64,000 bases of DNA from Peptococcaceae bacterium BICA1-7. GTDB taxonomy: Bacteria; Bacillota; Desulfotomaculia; Desulfotomaculales; Desulfocucumaceae. The notes beneath the pieces were generated by a model. The model ran no database searches. It saw only the letters and a program-made list of their open reading frames with translations, and was not told where the DNA came from. Shown here piece by piece: positions 36,021 through 43,869 of the stretch. The stretch spans positions 1 to 64,000 of the forward strand of contig JUEB01000017.1 in the NCBI GenBank assembly GCA_000802095.1. The letters are read 5' to 3'. Position numbers and translations under genes: made by a program. The first letter of the stretch is position 1. Each line of letters opens with the position of its first letter.

Positions 36021-36485
36021 TTATTTAAGCTTCACTATCATCTCCACCTCAACCGCCGCATTAAGCGGCAGCTCGCTGACCCCCACCGCAGACCTGGCGT
36101 GCCTGCCGGCCTCTCCGAAAATCTGGCCCAGCAGCTCCGAGGCGCCGTTGATCACTCCCGGCTGACCGTAAAAACCCTGGGCGCTGTTGACAAAGCCGGT
36201 AACCTTTACTATCCTTTCAATGCTGTCCAGACTGCCGGCCACACTCTTAACGGCGCTGAGACAGTTAAGAACGCATATCCTGGCTGCCTCGTAGCCTTCT
36301 TTGTCAGTCAGGTCGCCTCCAACCCGGCCCTTGTATTTCAATTCACCCTCCACGAAGGGAATCTGCCCGGAGGTGTACACGTACCTGTCCGTCAGCACAG
36401 CCGGAACATAAGCGGCCACAGGTTTGGCCACGGGGGGTAAGGAAATACCCATCTCCTTCAGCTTAACTTCAAAAATTTTAACCAT
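36021..36485 (-). CDS. RidA family (YjgF/YER057c/UK114) deaminase
   Basis: About 154 residues. Members hydrolyse reactive enamines/imines such as 2-aminoacrylate released by PLP enzymes. The core is present: TSGQIPFVEGELKYKG, the conserved arginine in ARSAVGVSELPLNAAVEVEM, and the usual length of about 150. An ATG at 36491 abuts AAAGGG, so the ATG at 36485 with better spacing is chosen. It overlaps the upstream gene by a few bases, showing coupling. Next to a PLP enzyme, it probably clears that enzyme's reactive product. Confidence 0.88.
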   Translation of the reverse strand: MVKIFEVKLKEMGISLPPVAKPVAAYVPAVLTDRYVYTSGQIPFVEGELKYKGRVGGDLTDKEGYEAARICVLNCLSAVKSVAGSLDSIERIVKVTGFVNSAQGFYGQPGVINGASELLGQIFGEAGRHARSAVGVSELPLNAAVEVEMIVKLK

Positions 36486-36927
36486 CTCCATCCCTTTTAT
36501 GAATAAATATAATCTCAGACTCCAGGGCCAGTCCCAGGTCCACCCCGTCCGCCCTGGACTCTGAATAAATAACTATGTTGAGGTGATTGGGCAGATGGGT
36601 CTCGTCAAAGCCGGCCACCCTGCCCAACAGTTTGCCACCGCATATTAATTCGTCACCGGCAATCAAAACCCCGCCGGTAATTATTTCAACAAATCCCGCA
36701 TAAGCTATGCTGTCCACCTTTTTTCCAGGCCCGGCCCCGGCCTCATCGGTGATGATCAGCTCGTGTATATCGTATTTTCTTACGGCCCTGGATATTGGAG
36801 CCACCAGCTGCAGCCCCCTGTTTTCCAGCCTCCCCCTCAACACAACGGCCAGCCTGCCGACTACATCCCTCTTGGCTGCATAAGGGTTAAAGCTGAACAT
36901 CCCGGCCTTATACGGGTCGCTCATCAT
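36478..36927 (-). CDS. conserved hypothetical protein, first gene of the PLP/RidA operon
   Basis: A 149-residue protein with no motif I can assign. It is beta-rich, with repeated short hydrophobic strands (RLAVVLRGRLENRGLQLVAP; GGVLIAGDELICGGKLLGRV). It contains no cysteine pair of the CxxC type and no membrane helix. GAGGAG precedes its start. It follows a clear promoter with a palindrome over the start point and overlaps RidA downstream. Its place suggests a substrate-handling or regulatory role in the same pathway; this is inference. Confidence 0.6.
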   Translation of the reverse strand: MMSDPYKAGMFSFNPYAAKRDVVGRLAVVLRGRLENRGLQLVAPISRAVRKYDIHELIITDEAGAGPGKKVDSIAYAGFVEIITGGVLIAGDELICGGKLLGRVAGFDETHLPNHLNIVIYSESRADGVDLGLALESEIIFIHKRDGDG

Positions 36928-36935
36928 AATCGCTC

Positions 36936-36959
36936 CTCATCATTGATGAGCTTATTATA
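36936..36959 (-). promoter_or_regulatory. promoter and palindromic operator of the PLP/RidA operon
   Basis: TATAAT (36954-36959, minus strand) has a weak -35, TTTATG, 17 bases upstream. Just downstream CTCATCAATGATGAG (36936-36950) is a perfect 7-1-7 palindrome covering the expected start point. It is a good candidate binding site for the FCD regulator encoded at 37387. Confidence 0.6.
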
Positions 36960-37040
36960 CCACCAACCTTTCTTCACATAAAGATCTTTTTTAGGTTATT
37001 TAAAAATAGATAAAAAAATACACACTCTCATTGGTATTAA

Positions 37041-37170
37041 CACCAGGTCAGGAGACAGCTTAAGGGTACTACCTTTAGTCGGGAGACAGGAGACGGCTTA
37101 CAGGCATTACTTTCTGTCAGGAGGCAGGAGAACTCTCATTGGCATTACCCCGGGTCAGGAAGATAGAATA
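37041..37170. repeat. family A repeat units, reverse orientation
   Basis: Three or four degenerate units (ACCAGGTCAGGAGACAGCTT, GTCGGGAGACAGGAGACGGC, GTCAGGAGGCAGGAG, GGGTCAGGAAGATAG) with GGCATTAC or GGTACTAC between. With the terminator at 37189 and forward units at 37275, they account for the gap 36960-37386. Confidence 0.65.
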
Positions 37171-37188
37171 GACAGGCATTTCTGGCAG

Positions 37189-37233
37189 CAAAAAGCCGCC
37201 CTTAAGGCATAGAGCCTTAAAAAGCGGCTTTAT
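37189..37233 (-). terminator. terminator downstream of the FCD regulator
   Basis: AAAGCCGC (37192-37199) pairs with GCGGCTTT (37224-37231), with an inner stem TTAAGGC/GCCTTAA. On the minus strand the stem ends in TTTTT. Confidence 0.8.
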
Positions 37234-37274
37234 TTCAACCCCCAAATGGTTTCAGTATAAGAAATACATACCAT

Positions 37275-37375
37275 TGGGTCTCCTGTCTCCTGACCCAAGG
37301 TATTACCCCTTGGCAGTCTCCTGTCTCCCAACCCAAGGTATTACCTCTTGGCAGTCTCCTGACCTTTAAAGCCAG
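37275..37375. repeat. family A repeat units, forward orientation
   Basis: Units of GTCTCCTGACCCAAGGTATT and ACCCCTTGGCA repeat about three times, facing the reverse units at 37041 across the terminator. The two sets could pair in RNA. Confidence 0.65.
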
Positions 37376-37386
37376 CTTCCTGGCCG

Positions 37387-38112
37387 TTACTCCTCCCCCA
37401 TTGCCCAGTACCTCTGTACGTCATTGATAAGACTTTCTATATGTTCTATCATGGCCTGCTCGGCGCCGGCCGGGTCCCGCTCCCTGATGGCTTTTAGTAT
37501 TCTGCCGTGCCCCACCACCAGACGGCTGCCCACCCTGGTGCGAATATACTCCAGTATGGGGGAAAGCTGTCCGTCATGCCTGATCAAGTCCAGGGCTGCC
37601 GCCAGCACTCTGTTCTTGGCGGCGGAGGCGATAATCTTATGAAATCTGACATCATGCTCAGCAGTCATCTGATTCTGAGAGGTATACTCCTCCTGTTCGC
37701 GGAGCACCGTCTCCATGAGATCGATCTCTGCCCTGGTGGCGTGAATGGCCGCCAGGCGGGCCAACTCCCTTTCGATAGCCCGCCTGGCTATCAGAATATC
37801 CAGCAGGTCTTCTTTTTTTCTGGACTCCAGAGTGCTTATAAAACGTGTGCCATAGGTCATCCTGTGCTGAAAGCGCTTCTGCTGGTCCAGCTTTTGCCTG
37901 CCCTGGTCGGTGATCACCCGGCCCTGAAAACCCTGCTTTACGGTTAGCCCTTTCCTGTCCATCTCGCTGAGCATGCGGCCCACAGTGGCCTCGCTGACAT
38001 CCAGCTCTCTGGAGGCCAGTATCTGTCTTAAAAGGCCCGAGCCAAGAGGCTCCGGCCTCTCCTCCATCACGGTAAGAATCTCATATTCAAGGTTTTCCCT
38101 CTGAACAGGCAA
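37387..38112 (-). CDS. FCD-domain transcriptional regulator
   Basis: A 241-residue regulator. Residues 1-75 form a winged helix (ILASRELDVSEATVGRMLSEM). Residues 90-235 form a helical FCD ligand domain with the usual metal/ligand residues (RRAIERELARLAA; EHDVRFHKIIASAAKN; GHGRILKAIRERD). Unlike most FCD proteins the DNA-binding part is not GntR-like but resembles a generic repressor winged helix. It starts at TTG 38112 with GGAGGTGA six bases upstream. The gene precedes the PLP/RidA/B12 cluster in the same direction, so it probably controls it in response to a carboxylic or amino acid. Confidence 0.85.
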   Translation of the reverse strand: MPVQRENLEYEILTVMEERPEPLGSGLLRQILASRELDVSEATVGRMLSEMDRKGLTVKQGFQGRVITDQGRQKLDQQKRFQHRMTYGTRFISTLESRKKEDLLDILIARRAIERELARLAAIHATRAEIDLMETVLREQEEYTSQNQMTAEHDVRFHKIIASAAKNRVLAAALDLIRHDGQLSPILEYIRTRVGSRLVVGHGRILKAIRERDPAGAEQAMIEHIESLINDVQRYWAMGEE

Positions 38113-38135
38113 AACATCACCTCCAAATCATTTCC

Positions 38136-38165
38136 AATATAATGCAAAATGCTTTCTCCTGTCAA
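38136..38165 (-). promoter_or_regulatory. sigma-70 promoter of the FCD regulator
   Basis: On the minus strand TTGACA (38160-38165) and TATATT (38136-38141) are 18 bases apart. The spacer contains the palindrome GCATTTTGC, a possible autoregulatory site. Confidence 0.65.
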
Positions 38166-38210
38166 CCAGATAAGCCACCAGGCAACTGCCAAGACGGCAT
38201 AAATTACCGG

Positions 38211-38490
38211 TCGGGAGAGGCCGAAGAAGTATTTCCTATTGGTCGGAGGGGCTAAAGGGTATTCCCGACTGGTCGGAGGAGCTAAAAGGCATTCCCGATT
38301 CGTCGGAGGGACTAAAAGTTAGTACCTAAATGGTAGGAAATCTTCAAATAATGCGCCCTCGTCCTCTACTACCCTCAAAAGGAATACATTTTTGGCCTCT
38401 CCGACCAACCGGAAATGCATCCCTGGCACCTCCGACCAATCGGAAATACATCCTCGGCCCCTCCGACCAACCAGAAATGCCCCTCAGCCT
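38211..38490. repeat. family C 30-bp tandem repeats in two opposed arrays
   Basis: The left array (38211-38320) repeats GGTCGGAGGRGCTAAAAGGY plus ATTCCCGAYT with a 30-base period. The right array (about 38397-38490) carries the reverse form, CTCCGACCAAYCGGAAATGC plus ATCC. The two arrays are inverted copies and could fold into a long stem downstream of cadA. No open frame with a ribosome site spans 38166-38491. Confidence 0.8.
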
Positions 38491-38491
38491 C

Positions 38492-40651
38492 TTATCCCCT
38501 CACCCTCAAAAGCCTCATCCCGTTTAGGGTTACCAGAAGGGAGGCCCCGGTGTCGGCGAAAACCGCCATCCAAAGTGTTCCATAGCCAAGAAAGGTTATG
38601 GCGATAAATACAGCCTTGATCAGAATAGCAAAGGCGATGTTCTGCTTTATTGTTTTCAGTGCTTTCCGGCTAAGGCTTATGGCGTAGGGAAGCCTGGAGA
38701 GGTCGTCAGCCATGAGCGCAATATCGGCCGCCTCAATGGCTGTGTCAGTGCCGGCGCCGCCCATGGCGATGCCTATATCGGCCAGAGCCAGGGCTGGCGC
38801 GTCATTTACACCATCCCCCACCATGGCTACCCGTCCGCTCTTTTTGAGCTCCCTGACAGCTTCCAGCTTTTCCCCGGGCATCAGGCCGGCTCTGAATTCA
38901 GTCAACCCGGCCTCGGAGGCCACGGCTTCCGCGGTGCCCGCATTGTCCCCGGTCAGCATTACCACCCTGCGGATACCAGCCGCTTTTAAATCCGTGATCA
39001 TATTCCTCAGTCCAGGCCTTACCCTGTCGGTCAGTGTTATTATACCAATTACCTCTTTGGCGGAACCCACCAGCATCACTGTTTTTCCGCCTTTAAGCAG
39101 TTGATCCGCCCTGTCCTGCCAAACCCCCGGCAAAACTCCCAGTTCCTCAAACAGCTTAAGGCTGCCCACATAATAACTCATTCCAGCCACCTGGGCCCCG
39201 GCTCCTTTTCCGGCGAAAGAAACAAAGTCAGCCGCCGGAGGTATGGCCAGACCCTCTTCCTGGGCCTTTGCCACCACAGAGCCGGCCAGGGGGTGCTCGG
39301 AAAAAGCTTCCACAGCAGCAGCCACGGCCAGCACCTCTGCCGGACCGCCCCCCCCAACGGGGATCACTTCTGAAACTAAGGGCCTCCCAAAGGTCAGGGT
39401 GCCGGTTTTATCAAAGGCTACCGTATCCAATTGACCAGTCTCCTCCAGATAGGCCCCTCCCTTGATCAGCACACCTTTTTTAGCAGCGCTCCCAATGGCC
39501 GAAATAATTGACACCGGTGTTGATATAACAAGGGCGCAGGGACAGGAAATAACTAGCAGAATAAGAGACTTTTCAAACCACGGCGCAAAGGGCTGTTTAA
39601 AGATCAGCACCGGCAGCAGTGTGGAGGCCAGGGCCGCCACCAGCACCGCCGGGGTATAGTAAAAAGAAAACCTGTCCACCAGCTGCTGGGAGGGGGCTTT
39701 CTGGGCCTGGGCCTCCTCCACCAGATCAATGATCCGGGAAAGGGTGGTATCCTGGAAGCAACATGTCGCCTCAACCTCCAATGCCCCCTCCTGGTTGATG
39801 GTACCGGCATAAACACGGTCACCAGAGCCCTTCTCCACAGGAGCCGACTCACCGGTAATGGGGGCCTGGTTCACCGACGAATTACCCAGTTTAACCTTTC
39901 CGTCCACCGGTATTTTTTGTCCCGGCTTTACTATAACGGTGTCGCCCGGCAACACATCCTCAACAGCAACCGTAAAAATCCCATCATCTCTCCTGACCTG
40001 AGCCTCCCGGGGAGAAAGTTCCATCAGCTCCCGGATAGAATGGCGTGTTTTATCGATAGTATATGCCTGAAGATAGTTACCCAGGGCAAAAAGGAATACA
40101 ACCATAGCCCCCTCGGCCAACTGGCCAATGGCTACAGCTCCTATCACCGCCACCGTCATAAGAAAATTCATGTCCAGGCTCAGTGACCTGACGGAATAAA
40201 AGCCTCTCCTGGCAGCGGGAATACCCCCGGACAGCATCCCGGCCAGGTAGAGTCCTGAGGATACATACTCTACGCCTCCTAAAAGACCCGAAATAAACCC
40301 CGCCGCCATAAAACCTCCGGACAGGGCGGCGGTTATAAGCCCTGACTTCCTCTGACCGTCCCCGTCACCGGATACAGTCCCCCGCCTCATTTCCACGCTG
40401 TAGCCGGCCTCTTTGACAGTATTAATTATTAAATAAGCTGGAGCCGAATGAGTTACACTCATCCTTCCGCTCCCAAAAATTAAGGATACCTCTTCAACAC
40501 CTTTCAGTGCGGCTATTCTTTTTTCCAGCTTGGCGGCGCAGTCCGCGCAGTCAAGTCCACCAATCCAAAACACAGAGGCCCTGGCGCCGGACGAAGGATC
40601 TACCCCAGCCAACCGGGCAAGGTTTCCATCGATCACCTGTTTTCCATTCAT
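38492..40651 (-). CDS. cadA: cadmium/zinc/lead-exporting P1B-type ATPase
   Basis: A 719-residue membrane pump that exports soft divalent metals. An N-terminal metal-binding domain carries GGLDCADCAAK. Six to eight membrane helices follow, with the transport motif SCPCALV. Catalytic sites are ITGES (actuator), FDKTGTLTFG (phosphorylated Asp) and MVGDGVNDAPALA. The CPC motif and the CadC partner indicate Cd/Zn/Pb rather than copper. Start: the ATG at 40651 overlaps the cadC stop (TAATG) and has GGGAG nine bases upstream; the ATG at 40660 has none. It forms a two-gene operon with cadC. The gene ends in a region of inverted 30-bp repeats. Confidence 0.93.
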   Translation of the reverse strand: MNGKQVIDGNLARLAGVDPSSGARASVFWIGGLDCADCAAKLEKRIAALKGVEEVSLIFGSGRMSVTHSAPAYLIINTVKEAGYSVEMRRGTVSGDGDGQRKSGLITAALSGGFMAAGFISGLLGGVEYVSSGLYLAGMLSGGIPAARRGFYSVRSLSLDMNFLMTVAVIGAVAIGQLAEGAMVVFLFALGNYLQAYTIDKTRHSIRELMELSPREAQVRRDDGIFTVAVEDVLPGDTVIVKPGQKIPVDGKVKLGNSSVNQAPITGESAPVEKGSGDRVYAGTINQEGALEVEATCCFQDTTLSRIIDLVEEAQAQKAPSQQLVDRFSFYYTPAVLVAALASTLLPVLIFKQPFAPWFEKSLILLVISCPCALVISTPVSIISAIGSAAKKGVLIKGGAYLEETGQLDTVAFDKTGTLTFGRPLVSEVIPVGGGGPAEVLAVAAAVEAFSEHPLAGSVVAKAQEEGLAIPPAADFVSFAGKGAGAQVAGMSYYVGSLKLFEELGVLPGVWQDRADQLLKGGKTVMLVGSAKEVIGIITLTDRVRPGLRNMITDLKAAGIRRVVMLTGDNAGTAEAVASEAGLTEFRAGLMPGEKLEAVRELKKSGRVAMVGDGVNDAPALALADIGIAMGGAGTDTAIEAADIALMADDLSRLPYAISLSRKALKTIKQNIAFAILIKAVFIAITFLGYGTLWMAVFADTGASLLVTLNGMRLLRVRG

Positions 40652-41019
40652 TAAAAACATCTCCCGTCATGCTGCCTGTGCTTTAATGCCGAGTTTATTA
40701 TTTCCCTGACGCAGTCATCCTTTAAGCTGTAGAAAACCATTTTTCCTTCCCGCCTGCTCCCGGCCAGGCCACTGTTGCTTAAAAGCCTCAGGTGGTGTGA
40801 TGCCGTGGCCACTGAACTGCCTATTATACCAGCCACATCGCAAACACAGAGCTCTTCAAGAGAAAGGGCATATACAATTTTAAGCCTTGTGTCATCGGCC
40901 ATGGCCTTAAATACCTGCGCCATCCCCTCAGTTATGCCCACCATTGATTTGATTTTCTCCACCTTCTCCCGATCGGAGCAGAACACATCGCAAACATCTT
41001 CCCTTTTTGGAGTAACCAT
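40651..41019 (-). CDS. cadC: CadC-type ArsR/SmtB metal-responsive repressor
   Basis: A 122-residue repressor of the cad operon, the same length as staphylococcal CadC. The N-terminal DVCDVFC supplies two cysteines and ELCVCDVAG in the sensing helix supplies two more, forming the four-thiolate Cd/Pb site. The winged helix has SSVATASHHLRLLSNSGL. The start ATG at 41019 is preceded by AGGTGAG; the longer frame to 41067 would add residues across the operator. A palindromic site lies 24 bases upstream. On metal binding it should release DNA and allow cadA expression. Confidence 0.93.
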   Translation of the reverse strand: MVTPKREDVCDVFCSDREKVEKIKSMVGITEGMAQVFKAMADDTRLKIVYALSLEELCVCDVAGIIGSSVATASHHLRLLSNSGLAGSRREGKMVFYSLKDDCVREIINSALKHRQHDGRCF

Positions 41020-41042
41020 ATTCTCACCTACATCATTAAAAC

Positions 41043-41054
41043 ATTCATTTGAAT
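41043..41054. promoter_or_regulatory. candidate CadC operator
   Basis: ATTCATTTGAAT gives inverted arms ATTCA/TGAAT with a two-base centre inside an AT-rich stretch just upstream of cadC. It resembles the TTCAAAT-type sites of ArsR/SmtB repressors. Confidence 0.55.
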
Positions 41055-41146
41055 ATATTAATAACACAAAACAAAAAATTTGTCACCATAAAACTTTAAT
41101 TTATGATTAACAGAAAAGTATCAAAAAACTAAAATATTTACCGGAA

Positions 41147-41175
41147 TTGATAATTTTAACATAAGGCTATATAAT
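41147..41175 (+). promoter_or_regulatory. sigma-70 promoter of the GGDEF-DegT operon
   Basis: TTGATA (41147-41152) and TATAAT (41170-41175) are 17 bases apart. The leader then contains a hairpin (GGTGG...CCACC, about 41178-41200) before the start at 41231, where the ribosome site is weak. Confidence 0.7.
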
Positions 41176-41230
41176 ATGGTGGGGGTAGTATCTCCACCCG
41201 GAAAAGTGCCAGTGGGGGCGTGTTAATTGA

Positions 41231-42496
41231 ATGAATGACCGATGCAAAAAAATACTGATATTTCTTACTATGGGAGAATTCGCCCTCCTCACTGCGCTGA
41301 TGGTTTGTGCGGAGTTTGCGGGACTTTTCTTTACGATAACAGCAATACTGCTGGGGATAGTTTTAATAAGGACGGTCATCTCCATTAAAACAGGCAGTGA
41401 TGGGGAAAATGACAGAAGGACCCTGTTGGAGCTACAAGAGCTGAACGTTCTTTTAAACAATGAAAAAATAGAGGTGGAAAAAGAGCTACGAAACTATAAA
41501 ATTACCCATGAAAAAATATCCAAGAATGTTGCGGAGCTGTTCACCCTGCAGGTGGTAAGCGATACCATCAACTCTACCCTTGAGCTGGACAGGCTTTTAA
41601 ATACCGTTAATGATATTATTGTCGGCATCATGGGTGTAAATACCTGCACCATATGCATATTCGAAGAGAACCAGAGCGGTGTCCGCTATCTGGTTTCCAA
41701 TGAAAAAAGAGGCGACCTGCTGGACAGTATAAGAAACAGAGCTCTTTATTACCTTGATAAAAGGGAGATACTAAGCGACAAGATTTTTGTGGAGGAGGTA
41801 AAGGGCTTTGATCCTGTATCAAGAATAACCTTTACTCCTGTAATTAAAAACAAATTTCTCCTGGGCGTAATTATAACCGGTCATACTGAAGACAACCTGT
41901 TTGACACAGAAGGCGCCCGCTTTATGGAGATAATATGCAACCAGATTAGTATGGCCATTGAAAACGCCAAGCTCTATGAAAAAGTGAATATTATGGCCAA
42001 CACAGACTTTCTCACCAGCCTGTATAACAGAACCTATTTCTTTAACTGTTTTGGTAAGATGCTTGCCAATATCCCCGATGACAGAACCCTTGCCTTGGCC
42101 ATGTTCGACATAGACGACTTTAAAATAGTTAACGATAAGCACGGGCATGACGCTGGAGATGCTGTTTTAAAGGGCATGACCTGTATAATCAAAAAAATGA
42201 TCAGAAAAGACGATGTATTTGCCAGGTATGGCGGTGAGGAATTCATTCTGGTTATGCAAAATATATCCGGTGAAACAGGTATTGAAAGAATAAACAATAT
42301 AAGGCAAACCATACAGGACACCACCTTCAACCACAACGGCATAAGCCTTTCGATAACGGTCAGTATAGGTGTAGCCTTTTATGAAAAGCAGGATACCCAG
42401 GATACACTTATTAAGAAAGCCGACCTGGCCCTTTATAAGGCCAAGCGTAGTGGAAAAAACCGCATTGTGCTGTATAACGAGGAATTAAAAGAATGA
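41231..42496 (+). CDS. membrane GAF-GGDEF diguanylate cyclase
   Basis: A 421-residue c-di-GMP synthase. Two helices near the N-terminus (about 8-30 and 33-50) anchor it. A coiled-coil stretch follows (LLELQELNVLLNNEKIEVEK), then a GAF domain (about 95-245) and GGDEF (255-420). The active site RYGGEEF is a functional variant, and the inhibitory RxxD (RKDD) lies five residues upstream. Its stop overlaps the next gene by four bases (ATGA), so the two are made together. It is transcribed divergently from cadC. Confidence 0.9.
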   Translation: MNDRCKKILIFLTMGEFALLTALMVCAEFAGLFFTITAILLGIVLIRTVISIKTGSDGENDRRTLLELQELNVLLNNEKIEVEKELRNYKITHEKISKNVAELFTLQVVSDTINSTLELDRLLNTVNDIIVGIMGVNTCTICIFEENQSGVRYLVSNEKRGDLLDSIRNRALYYLDKREILSDKIFVEEVKGFDPVSRITFTPVIKNKFLLGVIITGHTEDNLFDTEGARFMEIICNQISMAIENAKLYEKVNIMANTDFLTSLYNRTYFFNCFGKMLANIPDDRTLALAMFDIDDFKIVNDKHGHDAGDAVLKGMTCIIKKMIRKDDVFARYGGEEFILVMQNISGETGIERINNIRQTIQDTTFNHNGISLSITVSIGVAFYEKQDTQDTLIKKADLALYKAKRSGKNRIVLYNEELKE

Positions 42497-43704
42497 TACT
42501 GCCGGCTGCTGCGGGGGGAAAGCCCCTGAGGAATTCTATGCTTCCCTTTACCTCACCGTGTATTGACTCAGATGATATACTGTCGGTCACCAATGCCCTT
42601 AAAGGCGATATACTCTCCATGGGAGAGTCTGTGTCGCGTTTTGAAAAGGACTTTGCCTCTTATACCGGGTCCGGATACGCAGTGGCTGTCTCCAGCGGCG
42701 CCGCCGGAATACATATCGCCCTTATGGCGGGCGGCATAGGACCTCAGGAAGAAGTTATAGCCTCACCCCTTACCCACTCCGGGTCAACAAACGGCATACT
42801 GTACCAGAAAGCTGTCCCCATGTTTACCGATGTATCCCCGGACACAATGACCCTTGACCCCCAGAAAGTGATTAATAAAATAACCGAAAGAACCCGGGCA
42901 GTAATAATCTCACACTACGGGGGATTTCCCTGCCTCCTGGACAGCCTTTTGGAAACAGCCGGGAAAAAGGGCCTTCTTGTGATTGAAGACGCTACCCAGG
43001 CTCTGGGTGCGCTTTACCGTGGAAAGATGGTGGGAAGCTTCGGGGACATGGGTGTTTTCAGTTTTTCCGGAACCCAGGGGGTGACTACCGGAGAGGGCGG
43101 CATGGTGGTCACTGACGATCCGGAAACATACCGCTGGCTATCCATGTTCAGAGACGGCGGGATGATCAGGGAAAAAGAGAGAATGACCAAATACCACGGC
43201 CCCTGGCACCATGAAATGCAGGATCTGGGCTATAATTACCGCATGACCGAGATTCAGGCGGCACTTGGCCTGTCCCAATTGAAGAAGGCCGGCTTATTCC
43301 TCAGGCGCCGCTGTGAAATTGCCCATAAATACAACCACTCCTTAAGGGAATTGGAGCCTCTGGTGCTGCCCATACCGGCGGAAGAAACAGCGCCATCATG
43401 GGACATCTACCCTCTCCGCATTAAGCCGCATCTCCTTCGGGCAGGCCGCAGGGAGCTAATGGAGGCAATACTGAAGGAAAATGTAGGAGTGGACGTCAAA
43501 TACCTTCCCGTGCACATCCAGCCGTACTACCTATGGGTGGGCCACCCGGATGTCTGCACCATTGAGGGCAGTCTCTGCCCCACTGCCGAAGACATATATG
43601 AGAATCTTTTCTGCCTCCCCATATATCCCTCCATGACTGACCGGGACGTGGAAGATGTCGTAGGGGCAGTCACCAGGGTTGTAAGCTACTATAGCCTGCG
43701 ATAA
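42493..43704 (+). CDS. DegT/DnrJ/EryC1-family protein lacking the PLP lysine
   Basis: A 403-residue fold-type I protein of the sugar-aminotransferase family. Family features are clear: SSGAAGIHIAL (phosphate site), VIEDATQALGA (cofactor Asp), LGYNYRMTEIQAALGLSQL and a normal C-terminal domain. The motif that normally reads like FHGTK with TTGEGG here reads FSFSGTQGVTTGEGG. A Gln (codon CAG at 43073-43075) therefore stands where the Schiff-base Lys should be, at about residue 194. It cannot form the usual internal aldimine. It may be a dehydratase-like variant (ColD uses His there), a sugar-nucleotide sensor or an inactive scaffold. It is coupled by ATGA to a diguanylate cyclase, which is not typical for a sugar-biosynthesis gene. 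Confidence 0.85.
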   Translation: MILPAAAGGKPLRNSMLPFTSPCIDSDDILSVTNALKGDILSMGESVSRFEKDFASYTGSGYAVAVSSGAAGIHIALMAGGIGPQEEVIASPLTHSGSTNGILYQKAVPMFTDVSPDTMTLDPQKVINKITERTRAVIISHYGGFPCLLDSLLETAGKKGLLVIEDATQALGALYRGKMVGSFGDMGVFSFSGTQGVTTGEGGMVVTDDPETYRWLSMFRDGGMIREKERMTKYHGPWHHEMQDLGYNYRMTEIQAALGLSQLKKAGLFLRRRCEIAHKYNHSLRELEPLVLPIPAEETAPSWDIYPLRIKPHLLRAGRRELMEAILKENVGVDVKYLPVHIQPYYLWVGHPDVCTIEGSLCPTAEDIYENLFCLPIYPSMTDRDVEDVVGAVTRVVSYYSLR

Positions 43705-43707
43705 AAG

Positions 43708-43800
43708 GTCGGAGGAGCCTGCGAAGCATTCCCGGATGGTCGGAGGCGAAGTATAGGGAATGCCCTTTAGCCCTTCCGACCAGTTGGAAATACCCTCTAG
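43708..43800. repeat. family C repeat units
   Basis: GGTCGGAGGAGCCTG and GGTCGGAGGCGAAG units are followed by the reverse form CCGACCAGTTGGAAATACCC. They lie after the DegT gene and before the shared terminator. Confidence 0.65.
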
Positions 43801-43833
43801 CTAATGATTGTTCCCACAAGATCTTGGACAAAC

Positions 43834-43866
43834 AAAAAGACAGGATTTCCTGCCTCGGTCTTTTTT
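43834..43866. terminator. bidirectional terminator between DegT and GNAT genes
   Basis: AAAAAGAC (43834-43841) pairs with GTCTTTTTT (43859-43866), with an inner CAGG/CCTG stem. It lies between convergent genes with A and T runs on both sides. Confidence 0.8.
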
Positions 43867-43869
43867 AAA

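Noticed and set aside
42493-43704. Calling this gene a functional sugar aminotransferase
   Set aside because: The Schiff-base lysine is replaced by glutamine, so standard aminotransferase activity is unlikely.
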